From Streptomyces atroolivaceus (GTDB lineage Bacteria; Actinomycetota; Actinomycetes; Streptomycetales; Streptomycetaceae), in NCBI RefSeq assembly GCF_000717025.1, contig NZ_JNXG01000002.1:186001-250000 (forward strand): a DNA stretch of 64,000 nt. The letters are read 5' to 3'. The position numbers were made by a program, and so were the translations under genes. Each line of letters opens with the position of its first letter. Positions within the stretch are counted from its first letter, which is position 1. The notes beneath the pieces were generated by a model, which was not told the DNA's origin, did not search any database, and worked only from the letters and a program-made list of their open reading frames with translations. Shown in pieces: positions 24,699 through 34,722 of the stretch.

Positions 24699-26159
24699 TC
24701 ACGCCACGCGCGGGTGCGGTGAGCCGCGCCGTGCGGCCCCCAGGAGGCCCCGTACGGAGGCGGCGGCGCCGAGTGCGAGGAGCCCGGCGGCGACGGACAT
24801 GCCGAGTACTCCGTTGAGGGGCAGCGCGATGCCGATCGCGCCGCCGGCGACCCACGACATCTGGAGCAGTGTCTCCGACCGGGCGAACGCCGAGGTGCGC
24901 ACCTCCTCCGGCACGTCGCGCTGGATCATCGCGTCCAGCGACAGCTTCGACAGGGCCTGGGTGAAACCGGCGACAGCGGCGAGAGCGGCGACCATCACCG
25001 TGCTGAAGAGGACCGCGGTGAGCACGGCGACCCCCAGGGCGAGCCCCAGCACCGTCGCGACGATCACCTCGGGGCCGCGTGCCCTGAGCCATGAGCCCAC
25101 GGCCGTGCCGCAGGCGTTGCCGGTGCCGGCCGCGACGCCCACGATGCCGAGCGAGACGGCGGCGCTCTGCCCCGCCAGGGGGTGCTCGCGCAGCAGGAAC
25201 GCCAGGAAGAAGATGAGGAAGCCGGAGAGCGCGCGGTGCGCGGCGTTGGCCTGGAGGCCGTGCAGGACGGACGGCCCGACGGACCGCAGCCCAGGCGGCC
25301 TGTCCCGCCCGTTCCTGGTGCTGCCGGTCCTGCCGCCCTTCTTCCCGCCGGTGGCGGCGACCGGGCGGGGCGCCTCCTCGTGCGGGACGGCGAGACGGGC
25401 CTTGCGCTCGCCCTTCGCGGAGTCGACCTTGTGGGGCAGGGTGAAGGCGAGGACGGTCCCGCCGAGGAAGATCGTGCAGGCCCCGTAGAGCGGCCAGGGG
25501 GACCCGATGGTCTGGAGCCCCGCCCCGATCGGTGCGGCGATCCCCGTGGCCAGCAGACCGGCCAGTGTGACCCGTGAATTGGCCTTCACCAGGGAGAAGC
25601 GGGGTGGCAGGAGGCGGGGTACGACCGCACTGCGCACCACGCCGTACGCCTTGGAGCAGACCAGGACACCCAGGGCCGCCGGATAGAGCTCCAGGCCGCC
25701 CGTGGCCACCGCGCCCGACATCGTGATCGCGAGAACGGCGCGGGCGAACATCGCACCGGCCATCGCGGCGCGGCGGCCGTGCGGCAGACGGTCCAGGAGG
25801 GGGCCGATCACCGGGGCGAGCAGGGTGAAGGGGGCCATCGTCACGGCCAGGTAGAGCGCGACGCGCCCGCGCGCCTCGTCCGTCGGTACGGAGAAGAACA
25901 CGGTCGAGGCGAGCGCCACCGTGATCATGACGTCGCCGGCGCCGTTGACCGCGTGCAGCTCGATCAGCTTGCCGAGGCCGGACTCACCCGCCCCATGGGC
26001 GTGGGTCGCCTTCCTGATCCCCCGCGCGGTGCCCGTGAACGGGGCGCGCAGGACACGCCCCATCGCCCGGCACGCCCTGCGGAGCGGACCGGACCCGTCG
26101 GAGGACCTGGCGGCAGCCACGTGGTCATAGTGCCCCACCCCCTGCCGTAACGAACCCAT
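24699..26159 (-). CDS. MFS-type membrane transporter
   Basis: About 486 residues with twelve hydrophobic segments arranged in two halves. These are split by a basic cytoplasmic linker near residues 265-320 (KGERKARLAV, GGKKGGRTGS). The motif LLDRLPHGRRAAMA after TM2 is the MFS loop motif. A cytoplasmic N-terminal part of about 65 residues precedes TM1. Substrate unknown; the closest types are drug/macrolide-efflux-like MFS proteins. The start is uncertain: the ATG at 26159 has no Shine-Dalgarno, and GTG codons about 10 to 17 codons downstream are alternatives. Confidence 0.8.
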   Translation of the reverse strand: MGSLRQGVGHYDHVAAARSSDGSGPLRRACRAMGRVLRAPFTGTARGIRKATHAHGAGESGLGKLIELHAVNGAGDVMITVALASTVFFSVPTDEARGRVALYLAVTMAPFTLLAPVIGPLLDRLPHGRRAAMAGAMFARAVLAITMSGAVATGGLELYPAALGVLVCSKAYGVVRSAVVPRLLPPRFSLVKANSRVTLAGLLATGIAAPIGAGLQTIGSPWPLYGACTIFLGGTVLAFTLPHKVDSAKGERKARLAVPHEEAPRPVAATGGKKGGRTGSTRNGRDRPPGLRSVGPSVLHGLQANAAHRALSGFLIFFLAFLLREHPLAGQSAAVSLGIVGVAAGTGNACGTAVGSWLRARGPEVIVATVLGLALGVAVLTAVLFSTVMVAALAAVAGFTQALSKLSLDAMIQRDVPEEVRTSAFARSETLLQMSWVAGGAIGIALPLNGVLGMSVAAGLLALGAAASVRGLLGAARRGSPHPRVA

Positions 26160-26572
26160 GATCGGCCGGGGCGTGGCGGCGTCCGCTCCGTCGGGCGAGT
26201 CGTCCCCGGCCGCGGAGCAGCCGGGAAATGGCCGGGATGCACCGACGGTCCCGGGCGAATCCACCTCCGTCCGACGGCGGCCCGGACGCCGGTCCCGGAA
26301 GGGTTCCGTGCCTGTTTGGGACGGGCAGGTGGGCGCGGGGCGGCAGAGAGGGTAGCGTGCACTCACGCGCCACCGGCGGTTGTTCTTGGCCGCGCGTCTC
26401 TCCGCGATCCCGCAGAATGGGTGGCAGAAGGCGCGCCCGAGGCAGGCACAACGGGTGTGGACGTCGACGCGGCCCCCAGGTCCGCTCCGCTCACAACTGT
26501 CATGGCCGAAATCGGACATCGATGGAGCTGCTGGCGCGCTCGTGAGACGGCGTATGGAGAGAAGCGAGACCT
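26160..26572. other. Divergent promoter region
   Basis: About 410 bp between the MFS gene and the DUF3027 gene. Candidate -10 element tagcgt at 26353-26358 on the plus strand. Overlapping reading frames here show no codon-position bias that I trust. No operator recognised. Confidence 0.45.
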
Positions 26573-27505
26573 GTGAGTGCTGCGACGACGCGAAGCCGTA
26601 CGGCCCGTACCCCCGCCCCCGACCGTCTGTGCGCCGAGGCGGTAGACCTCGCGCGCGCGGCGGCGGAGGAAGCTGCCGCGCCAGGAGTGGTGGGTGAGCA
26701 CGTGGGCCTCGTCTCCGAAGGGGACCGGGTCGTCACTCACTACTTCGAGTCCAAGGAGCCCGGCTACCGGGGCTGGCGCTGGGCGGTGACGGTAGCCAGA
26801 GCCTCCCGCGCCAGGAACGTCACCCTTGACGAAACGGTGCTGCTGCCCGGCTCCGACGCGATCCTCGCCCCCGAGTGGGTGCCCTGGAGCGAACGCCTGC
26901 GGCCCGGCGACATGGGCCCCGGCGACCTCCTGCCCACCGAGGCGGAGGACCCACGCCTGGAGCCCGGCTGGACGGGCGAGGACGAGCCCCTGCCGAACTC
27001 CGCCGTCTCCGAGGTCTCCCAGGAGCTGGCCGCCCTCGCCGACGTGGAGGACGCGGAGCTGACGACGCTGCCCACGACGCGCCGCGGCTCGATCGCCGCG
27101 GTCGCGGACGAGCTCGGCACGCGGCGCGCACGGGTGCTCTCCCGGTACGGCCTCCGGCTGGCCGCGGACCGGTGGGACGAGGAGTTCGGGGCGAAGACGC
27201 CCATGGCGCAGGCGGCTCCGGCGTCGTGCGTCACGTGTGCCTTCCTGGTGCCGATGGCGGGCTCGCTGAAGCAGGCCTTCGGGGTCTGTGCGAACGAGTT
27301 CGCTCCCGCGGACGGCCGGGTGGTCTCCCTGTCGTACGGCTGCGGCGGGCACTCCGAGGCGGCGGTCATGCCGAAGCCGCCGAAGCCGACGCCGCACGCC
27401 CTGGACACCATGCAGGTGGACGACTACTCGCTGCGCCCGGCAGCCGACTCGGGCTCGGTCCCGGTCCAGCCGGACGGCTCGACGGAGGACCTGGGCCACT
27501 CCTGA
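26573..27505 (+). CDS. DUF3027 family protein
   Basis: 310 residues, soluble. The N-terminal helix (about 18-40, LCAEAVDLARAAAEEAA) is followed by an alpha/beta part with YRGWRWAVTVARASR (about 63-77) and PEWVPWSERLRPGD (about 102-115). The C-terminus contains CVTCAFLVPMAGSLKQAFGVCANEF (about 222-246) and YGCGGHSEA, four Cys and a His that could bind metal. The family is restricted to Actinobacteria and has no known function. It stands directly before the sacsin-like ATPase gene. GTG start with GGAGAGAAG upstream. Confidence 0.85.
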   Translation: MSAATTRSRTARTPAPDRLCAEAVDLARAAAEEAAAPGVVGEHVGLVSEGDRVVTHYFESKEPGYRGWRWAVTVARASRARNVTLDETVLLPGSDAILAPEWVPWSERLRPGDMGPGDLLPTEAEDPRLEPGWTGEDEPLPNSAVSEVSQELAALADVEDAELTTLPTTRRGSIAAVADELGTRRARVLSRYGLRLAADRWDEEFGAKTPMAQAAPASCVTCAFLVPMAGSLKQAFGVCANEFAPADGRVVSLSYGCGGHSEAAVMPKPPKPTPHALDTMQVDDYSLRPAADSGSVPVQPDGSTEDLGHS

Positions 27506-27682
27506 CGCCCTCGTCCGCGCGGTCCGGCGTCGTCGCCGGGCCCGCGCCCCGGCGCGGCTTCGTCCGGGGACGACCCATGACCGGCCCCGCCAGGGGCGGT
27601 GGCGGACACGGGCTCTTACCGCTCGCGGTACCTTCGGGCGCACACTGGGCGTCACGGGTCACCGGAAGAGCGGAGTACGAGC

Positions 27683-30600
27683 GTGGGCATGAATGCGACC
27701 GAGGGGGCCGATCCGTTCGGGACGGCACGACTGCGGCGCGGCGTGCTGGACGCCTGGGGCGCGGGCCCCGCCCGCTTCCGTGAGGACGCCAACGCCGAGG
27801 AGGACCTCGCCCTCGGCGGCTACCGCGACCGCCTGGTCGTCGAGCTGGCCCAGAACGCCGCCGACGCCGCCGCCCGCGCCGGTGTCCCCGGCCGGCTCCG
27901 CCTCACCCTGCACGCGGCGGGCGCCGGCACCCCCGCCGTTCTGGCCGCCGCCAACACGGGTGCCCCTCTCGACGCGACCGGCGTCGAGTCCCTCAGCACG
28001 CTGCGGGCGTCCGCCAAGCGTGAGGGCCACGAGTCGGCCGTCGGCCGCTTCGGCGTCGGTTTCGCCGCCGTGCTGGCCGTCAGCGACGAGCCCGCCGTCG
28101 TCGGCCGCCACGGCGGCGTCCGCTGGTCCCTCGCCGAGGCACGCGACCTCGCGCGGCAGGCGGCCGTCGGCAGCCCCGGCCTCGGCGACGAGCTGCGCCG
28201 CCGCGACGGACACGTGCCGCTGCTCCGGCTCCCGCTGCCCGCCGAGGGCACCGCGCCCGACGGTTACGACACCGTCGTCGTCCTGCCCCTCCGCGACGGC
28301 GTCGCGGAGGACCTCGTGGGCAGACTGCTCGACGGTGTCGACGACGCGCTGCTCCTCACGCTGCCCGGCCTCGACGAGGTCGTGATCGAAACCCCCGACG
28401 GGGTACGCACGTTGCTCCGCTCCCAGCACGGCCCCTACACGCACGTCGACGACTCCGTCCGCGGCCTCCACCGCTGGCGCACCGTCGCCGCCCACGGCGC
28501 CCTGGAGCCCGCCCTGCTGGCCGACCGGCCCGTGGAGGAACGGCTGCGCCCGCACTGGTCGGTGACGTGGGCCGTGCCCGTCGGAGAGGACGGCGCGCCC
28601 CAGCACCCCCGTACGGCACCCGTCGTGCACGCCCCCACACCCACCGACGAGCCCCTCGGCGTCCCCGCGCTGCTGATCGCCTCCCTGCCGCTCGACACCA
28701 CCCGCCGGCACCCCGCGCCGGGCCCGCTGACCGATTTCCTCGTGGAGCGTGCGGCCGACGCGTACGCCGAACTGCTCGCCGGCTGGGAGCCCGTGTCCGT
28801 CGCCACGATCGCGCTGGTGCCGGGGATGCTCGGAAAGGGGCAGCTCGACGGCGCCCTGCGGGCCGCGATCCTGGAGCGGCTGCCACGGGTGGCGTTCCTG
28901 GAGCCCGCCGCGCCCCGGGACCCGGCCGAGGCCGCCGGCCAGTGGGACGACTGGGACGGTGCAGGGGCCCCGCGCCCGGGGACGACCGCGCTGCGGCCGG
29001 TCGAGGCCGAGGTCGTGGAGGGGGTGGGCGACGCAACCGTACGGGTCCTCGCGGAGGTGCTCCCGTGCCTGCTGCCCGCCGGGCTGGAGCGCCGCACCGA
29101 GCTGCGCACGCTCGGCGTCGCCCGGATCCCGCTGACCGAGGCCGTCGACCGGCTGGCCGGCCTGGAGCGTGCCCCTGACTGGTGGCGGCGGCTGTACGAC
29201 AGCCTGGCCGGCGTCGACCCCGACCGGCTCACCGGACTGCCCGTGCCCCTCGCGGGCTCGGTGGACGCGCCGCCCCGCACCACCATCGGCCCCCGCCAGG
29301 TCCTCCTTCCGCTGCCGGACGCACCGGCCTCGCCGGTTCTCGCCCGGCTGGCCCGGCTCGGACTGAAGGTCGCCCACCCGGACGCCGCCCACCCCCTCCT
29401 GGAGAAGCTGGGCGCCGTGCCCGCCACCCCCCGCGCCGTCCTGCGGACCCCGCAGGTCAGGGCCGCCGTGGCCGGTTCGCTGGACGCGGGCGAGATCTGG
29501 GACGAGGACGCGCTGGACGGGGACGAGCTCGCCGACACCGTCCTCACGCTCGTGCGTGACGCCGACCTCGCGCCGGGCGAAGAACCCTGGCTGGGCGCGC
29601 TCGCCCTGCCCGACGAGGACGGCGAACCGGCGCCCGCCGGTGAACTCGTACTCCCCGGCAGCCCGTTCGCCCAGGTGATGCGTGAGGGTGAACTCGCCCT
29701 CTGCGACGCGGAGCTGGCCGAGCGCTGGGGCGAACAGCCCCTGACCGCCTGCGGGGTGCTGGCCACCTTCGCCCTCGTACGCGCCACCGACGTCGTCCTG
29801 GACCCGGATGAACTGGAGCCCCGCGACAGCGACTTCGCCGAGCCCGACGACCCCGGGCTGCTCGACGCCGTCGACGTGTGGTGCGAGGACGTCCTGGACC
29901 AGCTTCCGGACACCCCCGTGCCGCCCGTCGTCACCGAGCTCGTCGCCGTGCGTGACCTGGACCTCGTCGACGACGACGCCTGGCCGCAGGCGCTGGCGAT
30001 GCTCGCCCGGCCGCCGCTGCGGGACGCGCTCACCCAGCCGGTACGCGTGCTGCTCCCGGACGGTACGACCCAGTCGGTGCGGCCCTACACCGCGTGGTGG
30101 CTGCGCGATCACCCCGTGCTGGGCGGCCGCCGCCCGGCCGGCCTGCGCGCTGCGGGCGGTGACCCGCGCCTGGCGGGCCTGTACGACTCCGCCGACGCGA
30201 CGGGCTTCGACGACGCGCAGGTGCTGCGCGCCCTCGGCGTACGGACCTCGGTGGCCGCGCTCCTGGACGAGCCGGGCGGGGCGGCGGAGCTGCTGGGCCG
30301 GCTCGCCGACGAGGAGCGTCCCGTCGGGCCCGTACAGCTGCATTCGCTCTACACGGCGCTCGCCGAGCTGGACCCCGAACAGGTCACGCTGCCCGACGAG
30401 TTGCGGGCCGTCGTGGACGACGAGGTGCGGGTCGCCGACGCGGCGGACGTCGTGATCGCCGACGCCCCCGACCTGTTGCCGCTGACCGGCGGTCTCCCGC
30501 TGCTGCCGGTGGCCCCGGCGCGGGCGGCGGAGCTGGCGGACCTGCTCCAGGTACGGCGGCTCGGAGAGAGCGTCGAGGCCGTGGTGACGACGGAGGGCGA

Positions 30601-30868
30601 GGAGCACCAGGTGCCGGACTCCGTACGGATCCTGCTCGGCGCGGGGACCCCCGACACCTACGTCGAACACGGCGAACTCCGTGCCGGAGGCGTCGAGCTG
30701 GACTGGCGCCGCACCCCGGACGGTGTGGTGCACGCGTCCACGGTGGAGGGCGTGGCGGCCGGTCTCGCCTGGGCGGCCGGCCAGTGGCCGCGCCGCTTCG
30801 AGGTGGCGGCCCTGCTGGAGGACCCGTCCCGCACGGAGGAGCTGGCCAGGGACCGCTGGTTCGACTGA
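27683..30868 (+). CDS. Sacsin/Hsp90-type GHKL ATPase, large hypothetical
   Basis: 1061 residues. The N-terminal 280 residues form a Bergerat-fold ATPase as in Hsp90 and sacsin repeats: N-box ELAQNAADA (E54, N58, D61), N/G1-like NTGAPL near 99, and G2 GRFGVGFAAV near 121-130. The remaining 780 residues are Leu/Asp/Pro-rich, with no recognised domain. No Cys/His clusters or membrane segments. It may act as an ATP-driven chaperone or conformational switch, with the DUF3027 protein as likely partner by position. GTG 27683 has CGGAG seven bases upstream; the ATG at 27689 is an alternative. Confidence 0.82.
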   Translation: MGMNATEGADPFGTARLRRGVLDAWGAGPARFREDANAEEDLALGGYRDRLVVELAQNAADAAARAGVPGRLRLTLHAAGAGTPAVLAAANTGAPLDATGVESLSTLRASAKREGHESAVGRFGVGFAAVLAVSDEPAVVGRHGGVRWSLAEARDLARQAAVGSPGLGDELRRRDGHVPLLRLPLPAEGTAPDGYDTVVVLPLRDGVAEDLVGRLLDGVDDALLLTLPGLDEVVIETPDGVRTLLRSQHGPYTHVDDSVRGLHRWRTVAAHGALEPALLADRPVEERLRPHWSVTWAVPVGEDGAPQHPRTAPVVHAPTPTDEPLGVPALLIASLPLDTTRRHPAPGPLTDFLVERAADAYAELLAGWEPVSVATIALVPGMLGKGQLDGALRAAILERLPRVAFLEPAAPRDPAEAAGQWDDWDGAGAPRPGTTALRPVEAEVVEGVGDATVRVLAEVLPCLLPAGLERRTELRTLGVARIPLTEAVDRLAGLERAPDWWRRLYDSLAGVDPDRLTGLPVPLAGSVDAPPRTTIGPRQVLLPLPDAPASPVLARLARLGLKVAHPDAAHPLLEKLGAVPATPRAVLRTPQVRAAVAGSLDAGEIWDEDALDGDELADTVLTLVRDADLAPGEEPWLGALALPDEDGEPAPAGELVLPGSPFAQVMREGELALCDAELAERWGEQPLTACGVLATFALVRATDVVLDPDELEPRDSDFAEPDDPGLLDAVDVWCEDVLDQLPDTPVPPVVTELVAVRDLDLVDDDAWPQALAMLARPPLRDALTQPVRVLLPDGTTQSVRPYTAWWLRDHPVLGGRRPAGLRAAGGDPRLAGLYDSADATGFDDAQVLRALGVRTSVAALLDEPGGAAELLGRLADEERPVGPVQLHSLYTALAELDPEQVTLPDELRAVVDDEVRVADAADVVIADAPDLLPLTGGLPLLPVAPARAAELADLLQVRRLGESVEAVVTTEGEEHQVPDSVRILLGAGTPDTYVEHGELRAGGVELDWRRTPDGVVHASTVEGVAAGLAWAAGQWPRRFEVAALLEDPSRTEELARDRWFD

Positions 30869-30887
30869 GCGGACCGGCCTCGGGGGC

Positions 30888-31045
30888 TCACAGCTCCTTG
30901 ACGTACCGGATCGCGTCGGCGGGCGGGGCGAGCGGGTGGCGGTCGCGGACGGCCTCGACCGTGACGTCACCTCGCGTGTCGCGGACGGCGCGGACCCCCG
31001 GCCCCGACCACCTGGCCGCGGAATCGCTCGTAGGTTCCGTACTGC
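30888..31045 (-). pseudogene. Possible decayed gene fragment
   Basis: On the minus strand, a frame ending at 30888 reads like a real protein C-terminus (VTVEAVRDRHPLAPPADA, then IRYVKEL and stop). A second frame just upstream reads QYGTYERFRGQVVGAGG. The two are out of phase around the G-run at 30990-31000. This could be a frameshifted remnant or two chance frames. No start or ribosome site is visible. Confidence 0.22.
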
Positions 31046-31321
31046 TCCCCGGAACGCGTGCTTCCGCCTGCGGAGGGGCCGGCCGGCGGCGAACGACGGC
31101 GCCGCTCCCGCGATTCCGGTGATCCCGGTGGGCGGGTCGATCATCGGTCTGCTCCTGCGCTGGGCCATGTCGATGTGATCTTCACAGGAAAGTCGCTGGA
31201 AGAACACAACCTTTCACGAGGGTGAACCGTCTGATCTGTGGAGTCAGCAGACTCACAGACCACATGGGGACCGTCGGACGAGGGACTTGCCGCGGCCCCC
31301 CTTTCTCCACCTGGGGAACAC

Positions 31322-32188
31322 ATGCGTATTCGTGCCACTGTCGCCGCTGTTTCCGGCGCCCTGGCTCTGTCCGCTCTCGCCGTTCCGGCGGCGCAGGCGG
31401 GCGAACAGGCCGTTCCGAGCCTGGACAAGCCCACCGCGGCCGAGGCGTTCGGCCTCGGGGCCAAGACCCCGCGCGCGGCGGCGCGCGCCGCCGTGACCGA
31501 GCCCGTGATCTCGAAGGTCGTCGTCAACGGCGGCAAGGACATCGTCCTCGGTACCACGGCCTCGAAGAAGATCAGCGTCTCCATCACCGCCTCGCACCCG
31601 TCCGGCATAGCCGACGGATACGTCGACCTGTGGCACGGCTCCGACGTCGAGACGGACGTCGACGGGTGGGTGATGCCGAACGAGGACGCCGCGACCTGCA
31701 CCAACTCCAGCGCCACCACCGCCACCTGCAAGATGACGATCACGATCGTCCCCGGCGAGGACCTGTACAAGAACGCGCTCGCCGGCACCTGGCACGTCAC
31801 CGCCGGTGCGCTCGCCGGTGACCAGAGCTCGGTCGCCTGGAACGACTACCACTCCAAGGCCCGGGTCCAGCGCCTCTCCAAGGTGACCGTCAACGCCTCC
31901 CCGGAGCCCGTCAAGAAGGGCAAGACCCTCACGGTCACCGGCAAGCTCTCGCGTGCCAACTGGGAGACCGGCACGTACAAGGGCTACGCCACCCAGGCCG
32001 TCAAGCTGCAGTTCCGCAAGAAGACCAGCAGCACCTACACCACCGTCAAGACCATCAAGTCGAACAGCACCGGTGCGCTGAAGACCACCGTCAAGGCGTC
32101 CGTGGACGGCTACTGGCGCTACAGCTTCGCCGGTACGTCCACCACCCCGACCGTCACGGCCGCGGGTGACTTCGTCGACGTGAAGTAG
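31322..32188 (+). CDS. Secreted beta-sandwich protein (DUF5707-like)
   Basis: 288 residues. Signal peptide 1-26 (ends AAQAG). The mature part shows two beta-rich domains: residues about 60-175 (ISKVVVNGGKDIVLGTT at its start, with one Cys pair TCTNSSATTATCKM) and about 185-288, an Ig-like repeat of the kind used for surface display (VKKGKTLTVTGKLSR, AVKLQFRKK, GYWRYSFAG). It resembles the family annotated DUF5707 in Streptomyces, though I am not certain. The mRNA leader carries an imperfect hairpin at 31235-31259. It ends five bases from the convergent ATPase gene. Confidence 0.75.
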   Translation: MRIRATVAAVSGALALSALAVPAAQAGEQAVPSLDKPTAAEAFGLGAKTPRAAARAAVTEPVISKVVVNGGKDIVLGTTASKKISVSITASHPSGIADGYVDLWHGSDVETDVDGWVMPNEDAATCTNSSATTATCKMTITIVPGEDLYKNALAGTWHVTAGALAGDQSSVAWNDYHSKARVQRLSKVTVNASPEPVKKGKTLTVTGKLSRANWETGTYKGYATQAVKLQFRKKTSSTYTTVKTIKSNSTGALKTTVKASVDGYWRYSFAGTSTTPTVTAAGDFVDVK

Positions 32189-32192
32189 TCAG

Positions 32193-34595
32193 CTACGAGC
32201 GGAAGCGGCGGCCGACCATGCGCCAGGTGAACTCCAGGACGGCCGCCGCGACCGCCGCGATCCCCACCGCGGCCCAGGGCATGGTGGTGCCCACCAGCTT
32301 CAGCGCGAAGAAGTCCTGGAGCCAGGGCACCGCGAGCACGACGAGGAAGCACAGGCCCATCGTCGCCACGAGGGCGACCCGCCACCACGTGTAGGGGCGG
32401 GCGATGATCGCCAGGACCCACATGGAGACCAGGAACAGCGTGAGCGTCGCCGCGCTCGTCTCGGCGTCCAGCGCTCCCTGACCGGCGTAGTGGTGCCGGG
32501 CCACCAGATAGGTGGTGAAGGTGGCCGCCGCCGCGATGACCCCGGACGGGATCGCGTACCGCATGACGCGGCGTACGAAGTGCGGCTGGGCCCGCTCCTT
32601 GTTGGGGGCGAGCGCCAGGAAGAAGGCGGGGACGCCGATCGTGAGTGTGGACAGCAGCGTGAGATGCCGTGGCAGGAACGGGTACTCCACCTGGAAGCAG
32701 ACCACCAGGATCGCCAGCAGCACCGAGTAGACGGTCTTCGTCAGGAACAGTGTGGCGACGCGGGTGATGTTGCCGATGACCCGGCGGCCCTCGGCCACGA
32801 CCGAGGGAAGCGTCGCGAAGCTGTTGTTCAGCAGCACGATCTGGGCCACCGCGCGGGTCGCCTCGGAGCCCGAGCCCATCGAGACACCGATGTCGGCGTC
32901 CTTCAGCGCGAGCACGTCGTTGACGCCGTCGCCGGTCATCGCGACCGTGTGCCCGCGTGACTGGAGAGCCGCGACCATGTCCCGCTTCTGCTGCGGGGTG
33001 ACCCGGCCGAAGACCGCGTTCCGCTCGATCTCCGTGGCCATGTCGTCGCGGTCCTCGGGCAGCCGGCGGGCGTCAAGGGTGTGTTCGGCACCCGGCAGCC
33101 CCAGCTTCTGGGCCACCGCGCCGACCGACACGGCGTTGTCGCCGGAGATGACCTTCGCGGCGACGTCCTGGTCGTCGAAGTAGGCCAGGGTCTCCCCGGC
33201 GTCGGGACGCAGCCGCTGCTCCAGGACGACGAGCGCGGTGGGTACGGCGCCGGAGGCGGCGTCCGGGGCGTCCAGCTCGCCCCGTACCCGGGCGAGGAGC
33301 AGGACCCGCAGCCCCTGCTCGTTGAGGTGGCCGGTCTCCGCGAGGGCCGGGTCGTCGGCCGGCAGCAGCACATCGGGGGCGCCGAGCAGCCAGGCGGACG
33401 CGGCCCCGTCGTCCTCGGTGAAGGCGGCGCCGCTGTACTTGCGGGCCGAGGAGAAGGGCACGGCCTGGGTGACGCCCCAGCCCTCGCCGTCCGGGCAGGC
33501 GTCGACGATGGCCTGGAGGCTGGCGTTGGGCCGTGGGTCGGAGGCGCCGAGTGCGCCCAGGACGCGGCGGACGTGATCCGGATCGGAGCCGTTCAGCGGG
33601 CGGACCTCGGTGACGTCCATGCCGCCCTCGGTGAGGGTGCCGGTCTTGTCCAGGCAGACGATGTCGACCCGCGCCAGGCCCTCGATGGCGGGCAGCTCCT
33701 GCACGAGGCACTGCTTGCGGCCGAGCCTGATGACCCCGATCGCGAAGGCGACCGAGGTGAGCAGGACCAGGCCCTCGGGGATCATCGGGACGATGCCGCC
33801 GACCGTGCGGGCCACCGAGTCCTTGAAGTTGTTGTCCTTGACGACCAGCTGGCTGACGATGAGCCCGATCGCCGTCGGCACCATCATCCACGTCACGTAC
33901 TTGAGGATGGTGCTGATGCCGCTGCGGAGCTCGGACTGCACGAGGGTGAAGCGGGACGCCTCCTCGGCGAGCTGCGCGGCGTAGGCCTCGCGGCCAACCT
34001 TGGTGGCGGTGAACGCCCCGCCGCCCGCGACGACGAAGCTGCCCGACATCACCGGGTCACCGGGCCGCTTGACGACGGGGTCGGCCTCACCGGTCAGGAG
34101 CGACTCGTCGATCTCCAGGCTGTCGGCCTCGACGACCGTCCCGTCGACGACGGCCTTGTCCCCGGGGCCCAGCTCGACCAGGTCGCCGAGGACGATCTCG
34201 GAGACGGAGACCTCGGCTGAGGCCCCGTCGCGCCGGACGGTCGGTTTCGCCTCGCCGATCACCGCGAGGCTGTCCAGGGTCTTCTTGGCGCGCCACTCCT
34301 GGACGATGCCGATACCGGTGTTCGCGATGATCACGAAGCCGAAGAGGCTGTCCTGGATCGGCGCGACGAACAGCATGATCACCCAGAGCACGCCGATGAT
34401 CAGGTTGAACCGGGTGAGGACGTTCGCGCGGACGATCTCGGTGACGGAGCGGGACGAGCGGACCGGTACGTCGTTGACCTCACCCCGAGCGACCCGCTCG
34501 GCGACCTCGGCCGTGGTCAGCCCGCCCTGCGGGCCGGGAGGGGTCTCCATGGGGTCCGGCTGCTCGCCGAAGGAGTCGAGTGCCCGCTGCGTCAT
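32193..34595 (-). CDS. ctpE: CtpE-like P-type cation (Ca2+) ATPase
   Basis: 800 residues. Actuator motif LTGE (167-170), phosphorylation site D316 in CLDKTGTL, the hinge TGDGVNDVLALKDADIG, six or more C-terminal transmembrane segments, and PMIPEGLVL in the core helix. The N-terminal half is very close to mycobacterial CtpE (GIGIVQEWRAKKTLD, SGSFVVAGGGAF, CLVQELPAIEGLARVD). CtpE is described as a Ca2+ P-type ATPase. No N-terminal heavy-metal domain is present. Start uncertain between the ATG at 34595 and an in-frame ATG at 34550. Confidence 0.9.
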   Translation of the reverse strand: MTQRALDSFGEQPDPMETPPGPQGGLTTAEVAERVARGEVNDVPVRSSRSVTEIVRANVLTRFNLIIGVLWVIMLFVAPIQDSLFGFVIIANTGIGIVQEWRAKKTLDSLAVIGEAKPTVRRDGASAEVSVSEIVLGDLVELGPGDKAVVDGTVVEADSLEIDESLLTGEADPVVKRPGDPVMSGSFVVAGGGAFTATKVGREAYAAQLAEEASRFTLVQSELRSGISTILKYVTWMMVPTAIGLIVSQLVVKDNNFKDSVARTVGGIVPMIPEGLVLLTSVAFAIGVIRLGRKQCLVQELPAIEGLARVDIVCLDKTGTLTEGGMDVTEVRPLNGSDPDHVRRVLGALGASDPRPNASLQAIVDACPDGEGWGVTQAVPFSSARKYSGAAFTEDDGAASAWLLGAPDVLLPADDPALAETGHLNEQGLRVLLLARVRGELDAPDAASGAVPTALVVLEQRLRPDAGETLAYFDDQDVAAKVISGDNAVSVGAVAQKLGLPGAEHTLDARRLPEDRDDMATEIERNAVFGRVTPQQKRDMVAALQSRGHTVAMTGDGVNDVLALKDADIGVSMGSGSEATRAVAQIVLLNNSFATLPSVVAEGRRVIGNITRVATLFLTKTVYSVLLAILVVCFQVEYPFLPRHLTLLSTLTIGVPAFFLALAPNKERAQPHFVRRVMRYAIPSGVIAAAATFTTYLVARHHYAGQGALDAETSAATLTLFLVSMWVLAIIARPYTWWRVALVATMGLCFLVVLAVPWLQDFFALKLVGTTMPWAAVGIAAVAAAVLEFTWRMVGRRFRS

Positions 34596-34722
34596 GACTC
34601 CGACCGTACGGGCGGAAGGGATGGTTCACCCGCCGGGCGCGGGAAGTTCCGACCGGGGGAGGACCGGAATGGTCCCACGGTCGTACGTCAGGGGGAGAGG
34701 CCGGACGGGTGGCGGCCAGGGG

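Noticed and set aside
27659..31207. Minus-strand open frame of 1182 codons
   Set aside because: Exactly antisense to the sacsin-like ATPase gene, with Gly/Arg/Gln low-complexity sequence and no start signal; a shadow of the real gene.
30888..31321. tRNA or small RNA gene in the longest intergenic stretch of this region
   Set aside because: No GTTCRA-type T-loop with matching acceptor stem was found; only a short hairpin in the leader of the next gene.
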